64,000 nucleotides of DNA from contig CAWBZS010000012.1 of NCBI GenBank assembly GCA_963793335.1, positions 1 through 64,000 on the forward strand. The letters are read 5' to 3'. This stretch comes from Sva-07 sp963793335. GTDB taxonomy: Bacteria; Actinomycetota; Acidimicrobiia; Acidimicrobiales; Ilumatobacteraceae. Below are positions 53,187-61,488 of this stretch, piece by piece. The notes under the pieces are model-generated. The model saw nothing but the letters and a program-made list of their open reading frames with translations. It made no database searches and was not told the DNA's origin. Position 1 is the stretch's first letter. Every line of letters begins with the position of its first letter. Both the position numbers and the translations under genes were made by a program.

Positions 53187-55259
53187 TCATCCTGCATCGG
53201 GGCACGCCGCTTCCCCTGGCGTCGGACGAATGTCCAACTCGTGGATCAACGTCGGTGCGAGTTCGGCGAACACGGGTGCCGATGCTGTTCCGCCGAACCG
53301 GTCGCCGGTCCCCGCCGGCGGTTCGTCGACCGAGACGAGGACGGTCACCTGCGGGTCATCTGCGGGGAAGAACCCGACGAAGCTCGCGTAGTAGACGCGG
53401 TTGCCGTCGTCGTCGAAGTACGTGCCGTTGTCGGCGGCCTTGAACGCCGTACCGGTCTTGCCGGCGATCGGCAGGCCGTCGACCTGTGCTCGCTTCGCCG
53501 TACCGCGACAGACGACGGTGCGCATCATCGCGGTCGTCTGCTGCGCAGCGGTCTCGGTGATCACCCGGCGCGACGTCGACGGGTCGGTGTCGGTGATCTC
53601 ACCGTCGGCATCGACGATCGACCGCACCAGCTTCGGAGCGACATAGACCCCACCGTTGGCAATCGTGTTGACGGCCGCGACCAGCTGCACCGACGTGCTC
53701 GACACGCCCTGACCGTACGAGACCGTGACCCGCTCCGATCCTTGGAGGTCTTCTGCCTCTTTCAAGATGCCGGGCGACTCAGCGGGGAAGTCGAGCGCCG
53801 ACTTCGAACCGAGCCCGAAGTCGGCCATGAAGTCGCGGTGACGCTCGTACCCCATCTCCTGTTGGACGAAGATCGTCCCGATGTTCGACGATTCGGCCAG
53901 GATCTGTGCAACGCTCATCCACTCGTCGGGGTGTTGATGGGAGTCCGTGAGCGTGACACCGTAGAACTCCTTCGCCCAGGGGACGACATAGGACGACTCG
54001 GGGGTGACCAATTCGTCGCTGAGCGCACTCGCGATGGTGATCACCTTGGCGACCGATCCCGGCTCGTAGGCGTCCACCGCTGCGTAGTTGCCCGAGGTCA
54101 CGGCGTAGCCGCCGTTCTCGTCGTCGCGCCGCACCGAGGCCATGGCGTAGATCTCTCCGGTCTCGGTGTCCATTGCGATCGCCGTCGCTCCTCGTGCACC
54201 GATCTCGGCAACCTTCTCCAGGAGGACCTGTTCGGTGGAGAACTGGACCGAGCGGTCGAGTGTGAGCACCAGGTCGTTGCCGGGGACCGGAGCCTCGATC
54301 ACCGTCTCCGATCCGGGGATCGAGCGACCGGCCGGAGCGACCTCTCGTCGCATCGACCCCTCGGCCCCGGCGAGGAGCTCGTCGAACTGCAATTCGAGAC
54401 CGGAGATGCCGACCCCATCGATGTTGGTTCGTCCGACCACGCTGCGACCGGTGTCGCCTCCTGGCATTTCTCGCCGGCTCTCGCGATCGACGTTGACGCC
54501 TGCCAACCCCAGCTCGGCGAGCTGGTCACCGATGCCGGCGTCGGCCTGACGGGCAACGAACACGAACCCGCGGTCCTTCGCATCCACTTCTGCCGCGAGT
54601 TCGGCGACCTTCTCGTCGGAGAGGTCGAGCATGTCGTCGAGCAACTGCAGCGTGGCTTCGCCATTCTCGATCAGAAGCGGGTTGATCGAGATCGTCGCGG
54701 CGGGCACGGACATCGACAGCTCGTCGCCGTTCCGGTCGAAGACCGCACCGCGTTGCCCCGGCAGCGGGACCGTCCTGGTCCACTGATCTGCCGCTGCGGA
54801 GCGCAGCGTTGCCGCCTCGGTGGTCTGCAGGAACGCCACGCGCACCACGATCGCCGCCATCAGGATCGCGATCAGTGCCAACGCGGCGATCAGCCGGCGA
54901 CGTGGCGACCCAGCCCGAAAGCGCGCCGTCTTCACCTGCGGTGGTGTTGCCTTGACGCGCTTCGCCTTCGCCGGGGCGCTGGCCGGTGTGCGCTGTCGAT
55001 TGCGGGGCGCCCGCTCGCGAGATTCGAGATGGCGATTTCGAGGCGGTTGCCGCCGGTCCGTGCCGTCCGACACCCGACGGGTCGAGGAGCGGCGCGCCGT
55101 GTCGCGCGTTCGCGATCGGGCGTCGACCTTCGAGGGCTTCGACGGCGGCACCCTTCGCTTCATTGCGGTCGTGGGAGCAGTCGCTGCCGTCGTCGACGAC
55201 GATCCGTGTCGCCGGGATCCGGCCCCGGACCGGTGCGACCGCGTGGTCGTCGGCTTCAT
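53187..55259 (-). CDS. ftsI: Septal transpeptidase FtsI (PBP3, class B PBP)
   Basis: The 690-residue protein has a basic, Ser/Arg/Pro-rich cytoplasmic N-terminus of about 120 residues, one transmembrane helix (about 123-145), a pedestal domain (SVVGRTNIDGVGISGLE) and the transpeptidase domain. Active-site motifs are SVAK in AYEPGSVAKVITIAS, SSN in ILAESSNIGTIFVQ and KTG in IAGKTGTAFKAA. The long tail before the helix is typical of actinobacterial FtsI. Its ATG overlaps the ftsL stop (ATGA). Confidence 0.95.
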   Translation of the reverse strand: MKPTTTRSHRSGAGSRRHGSSSTTAATAPTTAMKRRVPPSKPSKVDARSRTRDTARRSSTRRVSDGTDRRQPPRNRHLESRERAPRNRQRTPASAPAKAKRVKATPPQVKTARFRAGSPRRRLIAALALIAILMAAIVVRVAFLQTTEAATLRSAAADQWTRTVPLPGQRGAVFDRNGDELSMSVPAATISINPLLIENGEATLQLLDDMLDLSDEKVAELAAEVDAKDRGFVFVARQADAGIGDQLAELGLAGVNVDRESRREMPGGDTGRSVVGRTNIDGVGISGLELQFDELLAGAEGSMRREVAPAGRSIPGSETVIEAPVPGNDLVLTLDRSVQFSTEQVLLEKVAEIGARGATAIAMDTETGEIYAMASVRRDDENGGYAVTSGNYAAVDAYEPGSVAKVITIASALSDELVTPESSYVVPWAKEFYGVTLTDSHQHPDEWMSVAQILAESSNIGTIFVQQEMGYERHRDFMADFGLGSKSALDFPAESPGILKEAEDLQGSERVTVSYGQGVSSTSVQLVAAVNTIANGGVYVAPKLVRSIVDADGEITDTDPSTSRRVITETAAQQTTAMMRTVVCRGTAKRAQVDGLPIAGKTGTAFKAADNGTYFDDDGNRVYYASFVGFFPADDPQVTVLVSVDEPPAGTGDRFGGTASAPVFAELAPTLIHELDIRPTPGEAACPDAG

Positions 55260-55750
55260 CGTTCACTCCCTGAGACGCTCTTGACCGCTCTGAACTGCTC
55301 GAGCGGGTCGGTCGCGACCACGATCTGGACGGCGTCGTCCCCCAGTGGCCCGGCGGCGGCGATCTGACGGGCGAGGGCGGAGGGCTCGAGCGCGACGAAC
55401 GTCGTCACGCTGCCGCGGGACATCCCCAACTCGCCGGCGGCCGCTGCCAACCGGACAGGAGACCGGAGCTCTGCGCGCTCGTATCGCAGATCGTCGAAGC
55501 GCTCGCGTTCGACCGACAGTTGTCGGTCGAGTCGATCGAGTTCCAGCTGACGTTCGGCGAGTTGCGTGTGGAAGACCGCCGTTCCGAGCAGGCCGATGAA
55601 CACGACGGACCACGCCAAGCCGGCCAGCAGTGCGGGCCAACGTCGATGACGTGTCACCAACTCGAGTGAGGGGCGCGAACGCTCCGCTGCCTGAGTTCGC
55701 AACAGCTGGGTGCGCTCACCGAGATCGCGCAGCGAGGGAAGGGCCGCCAT
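55256..55750 (-). CDS. ftsL: Cell division protein FtsL-like
   Basis: The 164-residue bitopic protein has a basic cytoplasmic N-terminus, one transmembrane helix (about 38-60) and an extracellular coiled coil (AERQLELDRLDRQLSVERER, then FDDLRYERAELRSPVRLAAA). FtsL with FtsB-like partners activates FtsWI. The assignment rests on this topology and on its position between rsmH and ftsI, since FtsL sequences diverge widely. Overlaps are TGATG with rsmH and ATGA with ftsI. Confidence 0.82.
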   Translation of the reverse strand: MAALPSLRDLGERTQLLRTQAAERSRPSLELVTRHRRWPALLAGLAWSVVFIGLLGTAVFHTQLAERQLELDRLDRQLSVERERFDDLRYERAELRSPVRLAAAAGELGMSRGSVTTFVALEPSALARQIAAAGPLGDDAVQIVVATDPLEQFRAVKSVSGSER

Positions 55751-56718
55751 CAGAATCCGCTCCGTTCACTCTTGGGTGTGGCTTCGATGCGCTCGACGAC
55801 TCGCAGACGCGCTGACGCGGCCCGACGATTGGCGCTTCGCTCGCGCTCGTCCACGCGCTTCGGAACCCCACGGACCAGGCGCACCGTCTGGATGGCGCCG
55901 CACACACAGGGCAGGTCGTCAGGACACTCGCAGTCGCCCGCTGCGACAGCGAATCGCCGCTTCACGATGCGATCCTCACCGGAGTGGTACGACAGCACGG
56001 CGATGCGACCGCCCGGGCTGGTCGCGATGATCGCTTGATCGAGCGCCTCGGGCAGTGCGCCGAGTTCGTCGTTGACCTCGATCCGGATCGCCTGGAAGGT
56101 CCGCTTCGCGGGATGTCCACCGGTGCGTCGAGCGGCCGCCGGTATTGCCGCGGTCACGATCGCAGCGAGTTCGGTCGTGCTCTGGATCGGTCGGGCCGAG
56201 CAGATCGCTCTGGCGATACGACGGGCGAAACGTTCGTCGCCGTACTGCTTGATGAGCCGACCGAGCTGTGCCTCGCTGTAGCCATTGACCACATCGTTTG
56301 CCGACCAGCTCTGATCGGAATCCATCCGCATGTCGAGTGGTCCGTCGTGCTGGTACGAGAAGCCCCGGTCACCGCGATCGAGCTGCGGGGATGACACGCC
56401 GAGGTCGAACAGCACCCCGCTGACCTCGTCGAGTCCGTTCGACGCCAGCGCCTCGTCGAGCTGGTCGAAGCGGCACCGGCAGGTGGCGAATCGGTCGTGG
56501 TACTCGGCCAGGCGGGCGGTGGCCGCCGCGATGGCGTCGGCATCCTGATCGATCCCGAGGACTGCGAGGTCGTCGCGGGATCGCAGCAGCGACGCACTGT
56601 GGCCACCGCCGCCCAACGTTGCATCGACGATCGTGCCGGCAGGAACCGCCGCGAAGATGCTGGTGATCTCGTCGACCATGACGGGTCGGTGCTCGAACTG
56701 CTCGTGCACCGACGTCAC
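55750..56718 (-). CDS. rsmH: 16S rRNA m4C1402 methyltransferase RsmH (MraW)
   Basis: The 322-residue SAM-dependent enzyme methylates N4 of C1402 in 16S rRNA. The N-terminus HRPVMVDEITSIF and the SAM loop GTIVDATLGGGGHSASLL are diagnostic. GVLFDLGVSSPQLDRGDRGF and RTFQAIRIEVNDEL follow. It starts at GTG 56718, overlapping the mraZ stop (GTGA). It is the second gene of the division cluster. Confidence 0.96.
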   Translation of the reverse strand: MTSVHEQFEHRPVMVDEITSIFAAVPAGTIVDATLGGGGHSASLLRSRDDLAVLGIDQDADAIAAATARLAEYHDRFATCRCRFDQLDEALASNGLDEVSGVLFDLGVSSPQLDRGDRGFSYQHDGPLDMRMDSDQSWSANDVVNGYSEAQLGRLIKQYGDERFARRIARAICSARPIQSTTELAAIVTAAIPAAARRTGGHPAKRTFQAIRIEVNDELGALPEALDQAIIATSPGGRIAVLSYHSGEDRIVKRRFAVAAGDCECPDDLPCVCGAIQTVRLVRGVPKRVDERERSANRRAASARLRVVERIEATPKSERSGF

Positions 56719-57131
56719 CGGCTGCCTCCGGCGATCTCATGCTGGCCCGCCGCTTCGTTCATCCGAAACGCGGTCGGGTCCCAGAGCTCGACTTGATCGA
56801 GGTTGCCGAGCACGACCACCGCTGCCTGAGGTTCCAGCGATGCGTGTTCGCGGAGCCGAGCATCGAGCGTGACCCGACCCTGCTTGTCGATCGTCGCCTC
56901 ACTGGCCGACGAGGCGAAGGCTCGCTGACGGTTGCGTGAGATCTCTCCCCGCTTCGCCTTGGCCACCATCTCGGCCGCCTCGGCCTCGAACGAGTCGACG
57001 CTGCGGATGCTGACACAGCCGTCGTCACCGAAGAACAGGTAGCAGTGGTCGCCGAGGACGCCACGGTACGACGCTGGCAATGCCACTCGCCCCCGTTCGT
57101 CGAGCTGTCGCTCGTAGACCCCGACAAACAC
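56715..57131 (-). CDS. mraZ: Transcriptional regulator MraZ
   Basis: MraZ binds TGGG repeats in its own promoter and represses the dcw cluster. Two AbrB-like half-domains are visible: YERQLDERGRVALPASYRG and ATIDKQGRVTLDARLRE. I choose GTG 57131, which gives the canonical N-terminus (F-V-G-V-Y-E-R) and 138 residues, with AGAGGG about 9 bases upstream. ATG 57173 would add 14 residues without similarity. A promoter and a ladder of operator-like repeats lie about 70-110 bases upstream. Confidence 0.92.
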   Translation of the reverse strand: MFVGVYERQLDERGRVALPASYRGVLGDHCYLFFGDDGCVSIRSVDSFEAEAAEMVAKAKRGEISRNRQRAFASSASEATIDKQGRVTLDARLREHASLEPQAAVVVLGNLDQVELWDPTAFRMNEAAGQHEIAGGSR

Positions 57132-57202
57132 GCGTCGCGTCCCTCTTGCTTTCTGCCTCGGTTCCCGCGTCATGCCTGCCGTGCTGAGAACGCGGGAGTC
57201 CT

Positions 57203-57238
57203 CCCCAGCGATCCCCATTGTTCCCCCAATTGTCCCCA
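57203..57238 (-). promoter_or_regulatory. MraZ operator: four TGGGG direct repeats
   Basis: On the minus strand, TGGGG occurs at 57238-57234, 57228-57224, 57217-57213 and 57207-57203, a spacing of 10, 11 and 10 bases. This is one helical turn, as in the TGGGN-N5 repeats bound by E. coli MraZ. A further copy is at 57258-57254, just upstream of the -35. The boxes overlap the promoter, so bound MraZ should block RNA polymerase (autorepression). Confidence 0.75.
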
Positions 57239-57245
57239 ATGTCAA
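57217..57245 (-). promoter_or_regulatory. Probable sigma70-type promoter of the dcw cluster
   Basis: On the minus strand, TTGACA (57245-57240) is followed after exactly 17 bases by AACAAT (57222-57217). The -35 is perfect; the -10 matches at the A and final AT. Transcription would begin near 57210, leaving a leader of about 80 bases before mraZ. The spacer and -10 contain the TGGGG boxes described separately. Confidence 0.6.
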
Positions 57246-57427
57246 CCATTTGCCCCCATTTCTCTCCCACATGTTCCCTGAGCGCCCCATCTGGCGCCAC
57301 CAGCGGGCACGCCGGTTGATCCCGCGTGCGACGACGGTGGAACCGGACCCATGGCGAATGGCGATCGAGTGTGTCACGCTGTGCTGACGCCCGGGGACTG
57401 TCGGGCCAGCGACGAGAGTGGGGGATC

Positions 57428-58222
57428 ATGACCAGCTATCCAGTGGGCTACGGAAGAGCGACGGTGTCGTTTGCCGAGTTGAAACGGCGCTACTCCGGCG
57501 GGATGGAGCCGGAATACGCACGGCGGTTGTTCGCATGGATCGCGAGCAAGGACGGCGCGATTGGCATCGGCTCGGCGTCACGCCCCACTCCGCATCACGT
57601 CAGCCGGGCTTCGCGAGAGGGAAAGAGTTTCCATCAGCTCCAGACGTTCGGCGACGGACAGAAGTTTTTCTCCGCGGTCGACCTGGTCCACGTCAATCCT
57701 GGTGGCGTGCATCGTGCGCCGCAGTGGTCGGAGTCGATCGAGCAGGACTCGGCAGCGGCCCGGACGTGGGGCGTGCACTGCAACGTGCAACGACCGTCGG
57801 AACCGTGGCACATGCAGCCGATCGAGATCGACGGCTACCAGTCGTGGGTGAACAACGGCCGCCCTCGGCCCGAGGCGAACCGCACGGTGCCCGGCAATCC
57901 GCCGCGGGTCAGCCAACCCAAACCCGTCGCCGGCGACCTCGGCATCTTCGATCCGAACCGGAGCGAATATGGGTTGTTCCCGGTCAAGGCCCCCAAGGAC
58001 GAGGTCGACCGCGCGCTCACGCCGCGCCCCAACGACCTCGTTCGCTACGTGCAGGGGGTGCTGACCAACCAGTGCAACCTGGCGGGCATCGACATCGACG
58101 GATACTTCGGCGACATCACCGAGGGCGGCGTGAAGTCCGTGCAGCGATGGAACGGGCTCGAAGCGCACGGTCGTGTCGACGCGGCCACGTGGGCCGCCAT
58201 CGACGCGTACGCGGACATCTGA
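57428..58222 (+). CDS. M15-like peptidase with C-terminal peptidoglycan-binding domain
   Basis: The 264-residue protein has two domains. Residues about 10-150 resemble an M15 (VanY/endolysin-like) fold, with candidate zinc ligands His in GKSFHQLQ, Asp in FFSAVDLVHV and His in EPWHMQPIEIDG. The C-terminal 65 residues are a PG_binding_1 domain (LVRYVQGVLTNQCNLAGIDI, then GYFGDITEGGVKSVQRW). No signal peptide is seen, which is unusual for a wall enzyme and recalls phage endolysins. ATG 57428 has GGGGG about 5 bases upstream. It is divergent from mraZ and followed at 24 bases by the nuclease-like gene. Confidence 0.72.
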   Translation: MTSYPVGYGRATVSFAELKRRYSGGMEPEYARRLFAWIASKDGAIGIGSASRPTPHHVSRASREGKSFHQLQTFGDGQKFFSAVDLVHVNPGGVHRAPQWSESIEQDSAAARTWGVHCNVQRPSEPWHMQPIEIDGYQSWVNNGRPRPEANRTVPGNPPRVSQPKPVAGDLGIFDPNRSEYGLFPVKAPKDEVDRALTPRPNDLVRYVQGVLTNQCNLAGIDIDGYFGDITEGGVKSVQRWNGLEAHGRVDAATWAAIDAYADI

Positions 58223-58246
58223 GTTCGAGCCGAACGGCACCGCGCC

Positions 58247-59470
58247 ATGCCCCAGTCCTTCACCGAGACGGAGTGGACAGCGATCCACGAGCTGCTGGAG
58301 AGCGGTGGCACCGACTTCGGCCTGCCCGAACCGCGGGCCGGGTCGGTGATGCTGTGCTCCTTCAACATCCGCAAGCTCGGCCGGGTCGAGAGCAAGAGCC
58401 CCGATGCGTGGCGGATGCTCGCGACGATGTGCGCCCCATTCGATCTGATCGCGATCCAGGAGGTGCAGGACGACCTCAGCGGTCTGCGCCACCTGAAGGC
58501 GCTGCTCGGCGACGCCGACTGGGGGCTGGTGTGCTCGGACATCACCGGTGGCACTCCGGGAAGTGACTCGCCGACCGAACGTCTCGCCTTCCTGTTCCGG
58601 TGGGCGCGCGTCGAGCGCACCGAGGTCGCGTCCGACATCAGCTTCGACCGTTCCGATGTGCTCGGCACGCTCTACGAGGGTCGGCTCGACTTCTGGGCCG
58701 CCTTCGACCAATTCACCAACGACCAAGGTGCGTGGACGACCGAGACCGCCGCACGCAGAGCGCAGGGAAGGCGACCGCGGCGCAAACCGGCACTGCGGAC
58801 CCCCGACTTCGTGACGTTCATTCGCCAGCCGCTCTGTGTCAGTTTCCGGGTGCCCGGCGCCCCCGACGCCGCCCCCTACGAGTTCCTTGCCGTCAACGCG
58901 CATCTGCTCTACGGCAGATACAAGAGCGAGCGCTGGTTCGAGTTCAAGGCGCTCGTTGGCTGGTTGGTCGAGCGGGCGAAGCAGGCCGACCGCATGTACC
59001 ACCCGAACATCATCCTGCTCGGTGACTGCAACTTCGACCTCGAGAACGTGGAGCGGCGCCGACAGGACGTCGACGACCTCATCAAGTCGATCAATGGTGA
59101 TCAGCTGAGCAGCAGGAACGCAGCCAAGGTCAACTTCCCGTTCCTCGACGCCCACCCGGCGTCGCCGACGGGTGACGTCTTTCGCACGAACGCACGGGTG
59201 AGCCAGACGTACGACCAGATCGGCCTCGTCGTCCACGACGATCGCCTGCCGACACACGAAGCCAACGCCACCGCCGGGGCGACCGCCGACGGATTCGACT
59301 ACGGCGTGGTCAACTTCGTCGACCTGTTCGCGCAGGCACTGCATCAGCGCGGCCACGAGCACCTGACCAAGCGCGAGCGAAACGACCTCTACAGGAAGTT
59401 CGAGCACGATCTCACCGACCACATGCCGATCTGGATCCGGCTGCCGGTGCCCACTCCCCACGGCGGTTAG
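58247..59470 (+). CDS. Endonuclease/exonuclease/phosphatase family protein
   Basis: The 407-residue protein has the EEP metal-dependent phosphoesterase motifs in order: FNIRKLG, IAIQEVQDDLSG, AVNAHLLYG, LLGDCNFD and DHMPIWIR near the C-terminus. An insertion of about 60 residues with basic stretches lies between the second and third motifs (AARRAQGRRPRRKPALRTPD). No signal peptide is present. It may act on nucleic acids, as the family's DNase I-like members do, but phospholipid or sugar phosphates are possible. It probably forms an operon with the upstream peptidase gene. Confidence 0.8.
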   Translation: MPQSFTETEWTAIHELLESGGTDFGLPEPRAGSVMLCSFNIRKLGRVESKSPDAWRMLATMCAPFDLIAIQEVQDDLSGLRHLKALLGDADWGLVCSDITGGTPGSDSPTERLAFLFRWARVERTEVASDISFDRSDVLGTLYEGRLDFWAAFDQFTNDQGAWTTETAARRAQGRRPRRKPALRTPDFVTFIRQPLCVSFRVPGAPDAAPYEFLAVNAHLLYGRYKSERWFEFKALVGWLVERAKQADRMYHPNIILLGDCNFDLENVERRRQDVDDLIKSINGDQLSSRNAAKVNFPFLDAHPASPTGDVFRTNARVSQTYDQIGLVVHDDRLPTHEANATAGATADGFDYGVVNFVDLFAQALHQRGHEHLTKRERNDLYRKFEHDLTDHMPIWIRLPVPTPHGG

Positions 59471-59572
59471 ACGCCCAGCGGCCGGCGCCCCGAACGAGGC
59501 GCTGGCGCCGGACCCCAGCGGTCACTAGGGTGCGCCGAGCGCCGCATCGGTGGCGGTGGAGGGGGTTCCACG

Positions 59573-61456
59573 GTGGAGACAGTGCTCGATGGCAGTGCAG
59601 ACCCGATGTCGGCGTCGAAGCGCGCTGCCGACTACGTCGGTGCCGCCCTGCAGGCGGTCGACGAGCTCCCGGTCGTTTTCGTTCAGCGCCGGTCGCGCTC
59701 CTGGCTCGGCTGGATCACGATGCCCGGAAGTCGTCACCTCACACAGCTGTTCGTTCGTCGACAGCTGACCGTCACGCTCGCTCGGTTGAGGTCGGAGACC
59801 GCGCTCGAGGAGACCGCCAAGGCGGGCAGCAGCGAGGAAGCCGGGCGACTCAATGCGCTGATCGATGCGGTCGGCCCGAAGTCGTCGGCCGTCGTCCCGG
59901 TCGTGATCGTGCTGGGCACGATCGGCCTCGTCGTCTCGCTGCTCTCGATTCTCGTCCCCGCATTTCAGCAGGAGGCCAGGCTCCTCGGCTCGTTCCCCAG
60001 GTTGATCACGCTCGACGGCGCCGCTGTCGCGGAGAGCGCGACGGCCTTCGACGAGATCCCCTCGGCCTTCTCCCCCATCGACCTCCTGGGCGTACTCACC
60101 GCGCTGCTACTGGGGGCCGCCGTCACCTGGGCGCTGTTCTCCGTGCTTGCCGGATCGTCCCATGCCGCATCAGCGATCCTCGACGATCCGTGGCGCTACG
60201 ACCGTCGGGCGCCTTTTCGGCGCTCGGTGCAGCGTGGTCCCGTACCCACACAGCGCAAGGCGTTCGGAGTTCGCCCTCGCCGGATACACACACCGGTCGC
60301 CGCCGACTTGTTCCGCAATGCTGCGCTCTACTTCATCGTCATCTATTTCAGCCTGTTGCTCGGAGCACTCCTCAACTACGCGGAAACCGACGAGCAGTGG
60401 ATCGAATACCAACGCGTCGGCTCGGCCTACATGGCATCGCTCTTCGTGGTGGCTCTCTTCCCTGCGGGAGTCCTCGCCGCCTACCTGATCATCCGCCATC
60501 GCCATGCCAGCGATGGCACCGCCCAACCTCCACCACGGGCATGGCGCGCCGCGCTCGGCGCAGCGTTCGCCGTGTTCGCCGGAGTGATGCTCATCGGCGC
60601 CGTCACCTGGACGTTCGGGACGCGACTCACCGAGGGCGCAGATCTGAGCGTGTGGAGTGAGGACGTCTATCTGGACGCCGGCACGGTCGACCGTTTCGAC
60701 GAGATCGACAACGTGGAGGCGCAGAGCCTGTCGCTGTACCCCGTTGCGATCGTCGTTCCGGACGGCTTCGTCGACGCGGATCTCCTGGTCACCGAACTCG
60801 CCACCGCCGACGACTTCATCCGGATCGAGATCGACGACGACGCCGAGAGCCGACTGAGCGTCGTCAAGGCCCCACTCGGCGCTGCAGCCGGTGAGACGCC
60901 GGAGGCGTGGATCTCTGCCGGATTGGCCGCCCGGCTCGACCCGACACAGGGCAACACGGTGTCCTTTCCGATCGGCGACGACGGCGACGACGACTCCTTC
61001 GTCGCTCGCACATCGACCGTCTTCACCACACCCGACCCCGACGCCACCGTCATCGTGATCGACCGAGCAGCCTTCCCGTTCGGCAGCGACGAACTGCTCG
61101 TCGACGAGGTCTTCCTTCGCGCCGCAAACGGCCCACTCCGAGATGACTCTGCGTCGATGGACGCCATCGACGCAGTGTTGAACGAGTATCCGTCTCCGGC
61201 GAAGAACGACCTTCGACAGGACGTCGTGTTGGACGACGCCGGGGGTGTCAGCTTCATTGTGCTCACACCACTGTTCGTGTTCGCGGCGCTCGCGGTCGCA
61301 TTCGGACGTCCGTGGCGATGGGGGCGGGCCCCCGCCGAGCTCGCTGATCCTGCGCTTCCACCTGGCTCGCCTCTGCCCGAACCCGAGGTGGCCTCCACTG
61401 CGTCAGCGGGCGACGGCTGCGACACCTGCGAGCCAGCGACGACCACGCAGGAGTGA
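59573..61456 (+). CDS. Hypothetical membrane protein, 627 aa
   Basis: I do not recognise this protein. It has about six transmembrane segments: residues about 107-130, 168-190, 245-265, 285-307, 322-345 and 560-582. Between the last two lies an acidic soluble domain of about 210 residues with several beta-like stretches, and an Asp/Glu-rich loop. The N-terminal 100 residues are a soluble, helical region. The C-terminus has a Cys pair (CDTC). GTG 59573 is the first in-frame start. It is downstream of the nuclease-like gene by 102 bases and converges on prcA. Function unknown. Confidence 0.75.
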   Translation: METVLDGSADPMSASKRAADYVGAALQAVDELPVVFVQRRSRSWLGWITMPGSRHLTQLFVRRQLTVTLARLRSETALEETAKAGSSEEAGRLNALIDAVGPKSSAVVPVVIVLGTIGLVVSLLSILVPAFQQEARLLGSFPRLITLDGAAVAESATAFDEIPSAFSPIDLLGVLTALLLGAAVTWALFSVLAGSSHAASAILDDPWRYDRRAPFRRSVQRGPVPTQRKAFGVRPRRIHTPVAADLFRNAALYFIVIYFSLLLGALLNYAETDEQWIEYQRVGSAYMASLFVVALFPAGVLAAYLIIRHRHASDGTAQPPPRAWRAALGAAFAVFAGVMLIGAVTWTFGTRLTEGADLSVWSEDVYLDAGTVDRFDEIDNVEAQSLSLYPVAIVVPDGFVDADLLVTELATADDFIRIEIDDDAESRLSVVKAPLGAAAGETPEAWISAGLAARLDPTQGNTVSFPIGDDGDDDSFVARTSTVFTTPDPDATVIVIDRAAFPFGSDELLVDEVFLRAANGPLRDDSASMDAIDAVLNEYPSPAKNDLRQDVVLDDAGGVSFIVLTPLFVFAALAVAFGRPWRWGRAPAELADPALPPGSPLPEPEVASTASAGDGCDTCEPATTTQE

Positions 61457-61488
61457 CACTCCCAGCGACCGGTCCCGATCAGGTCAGG

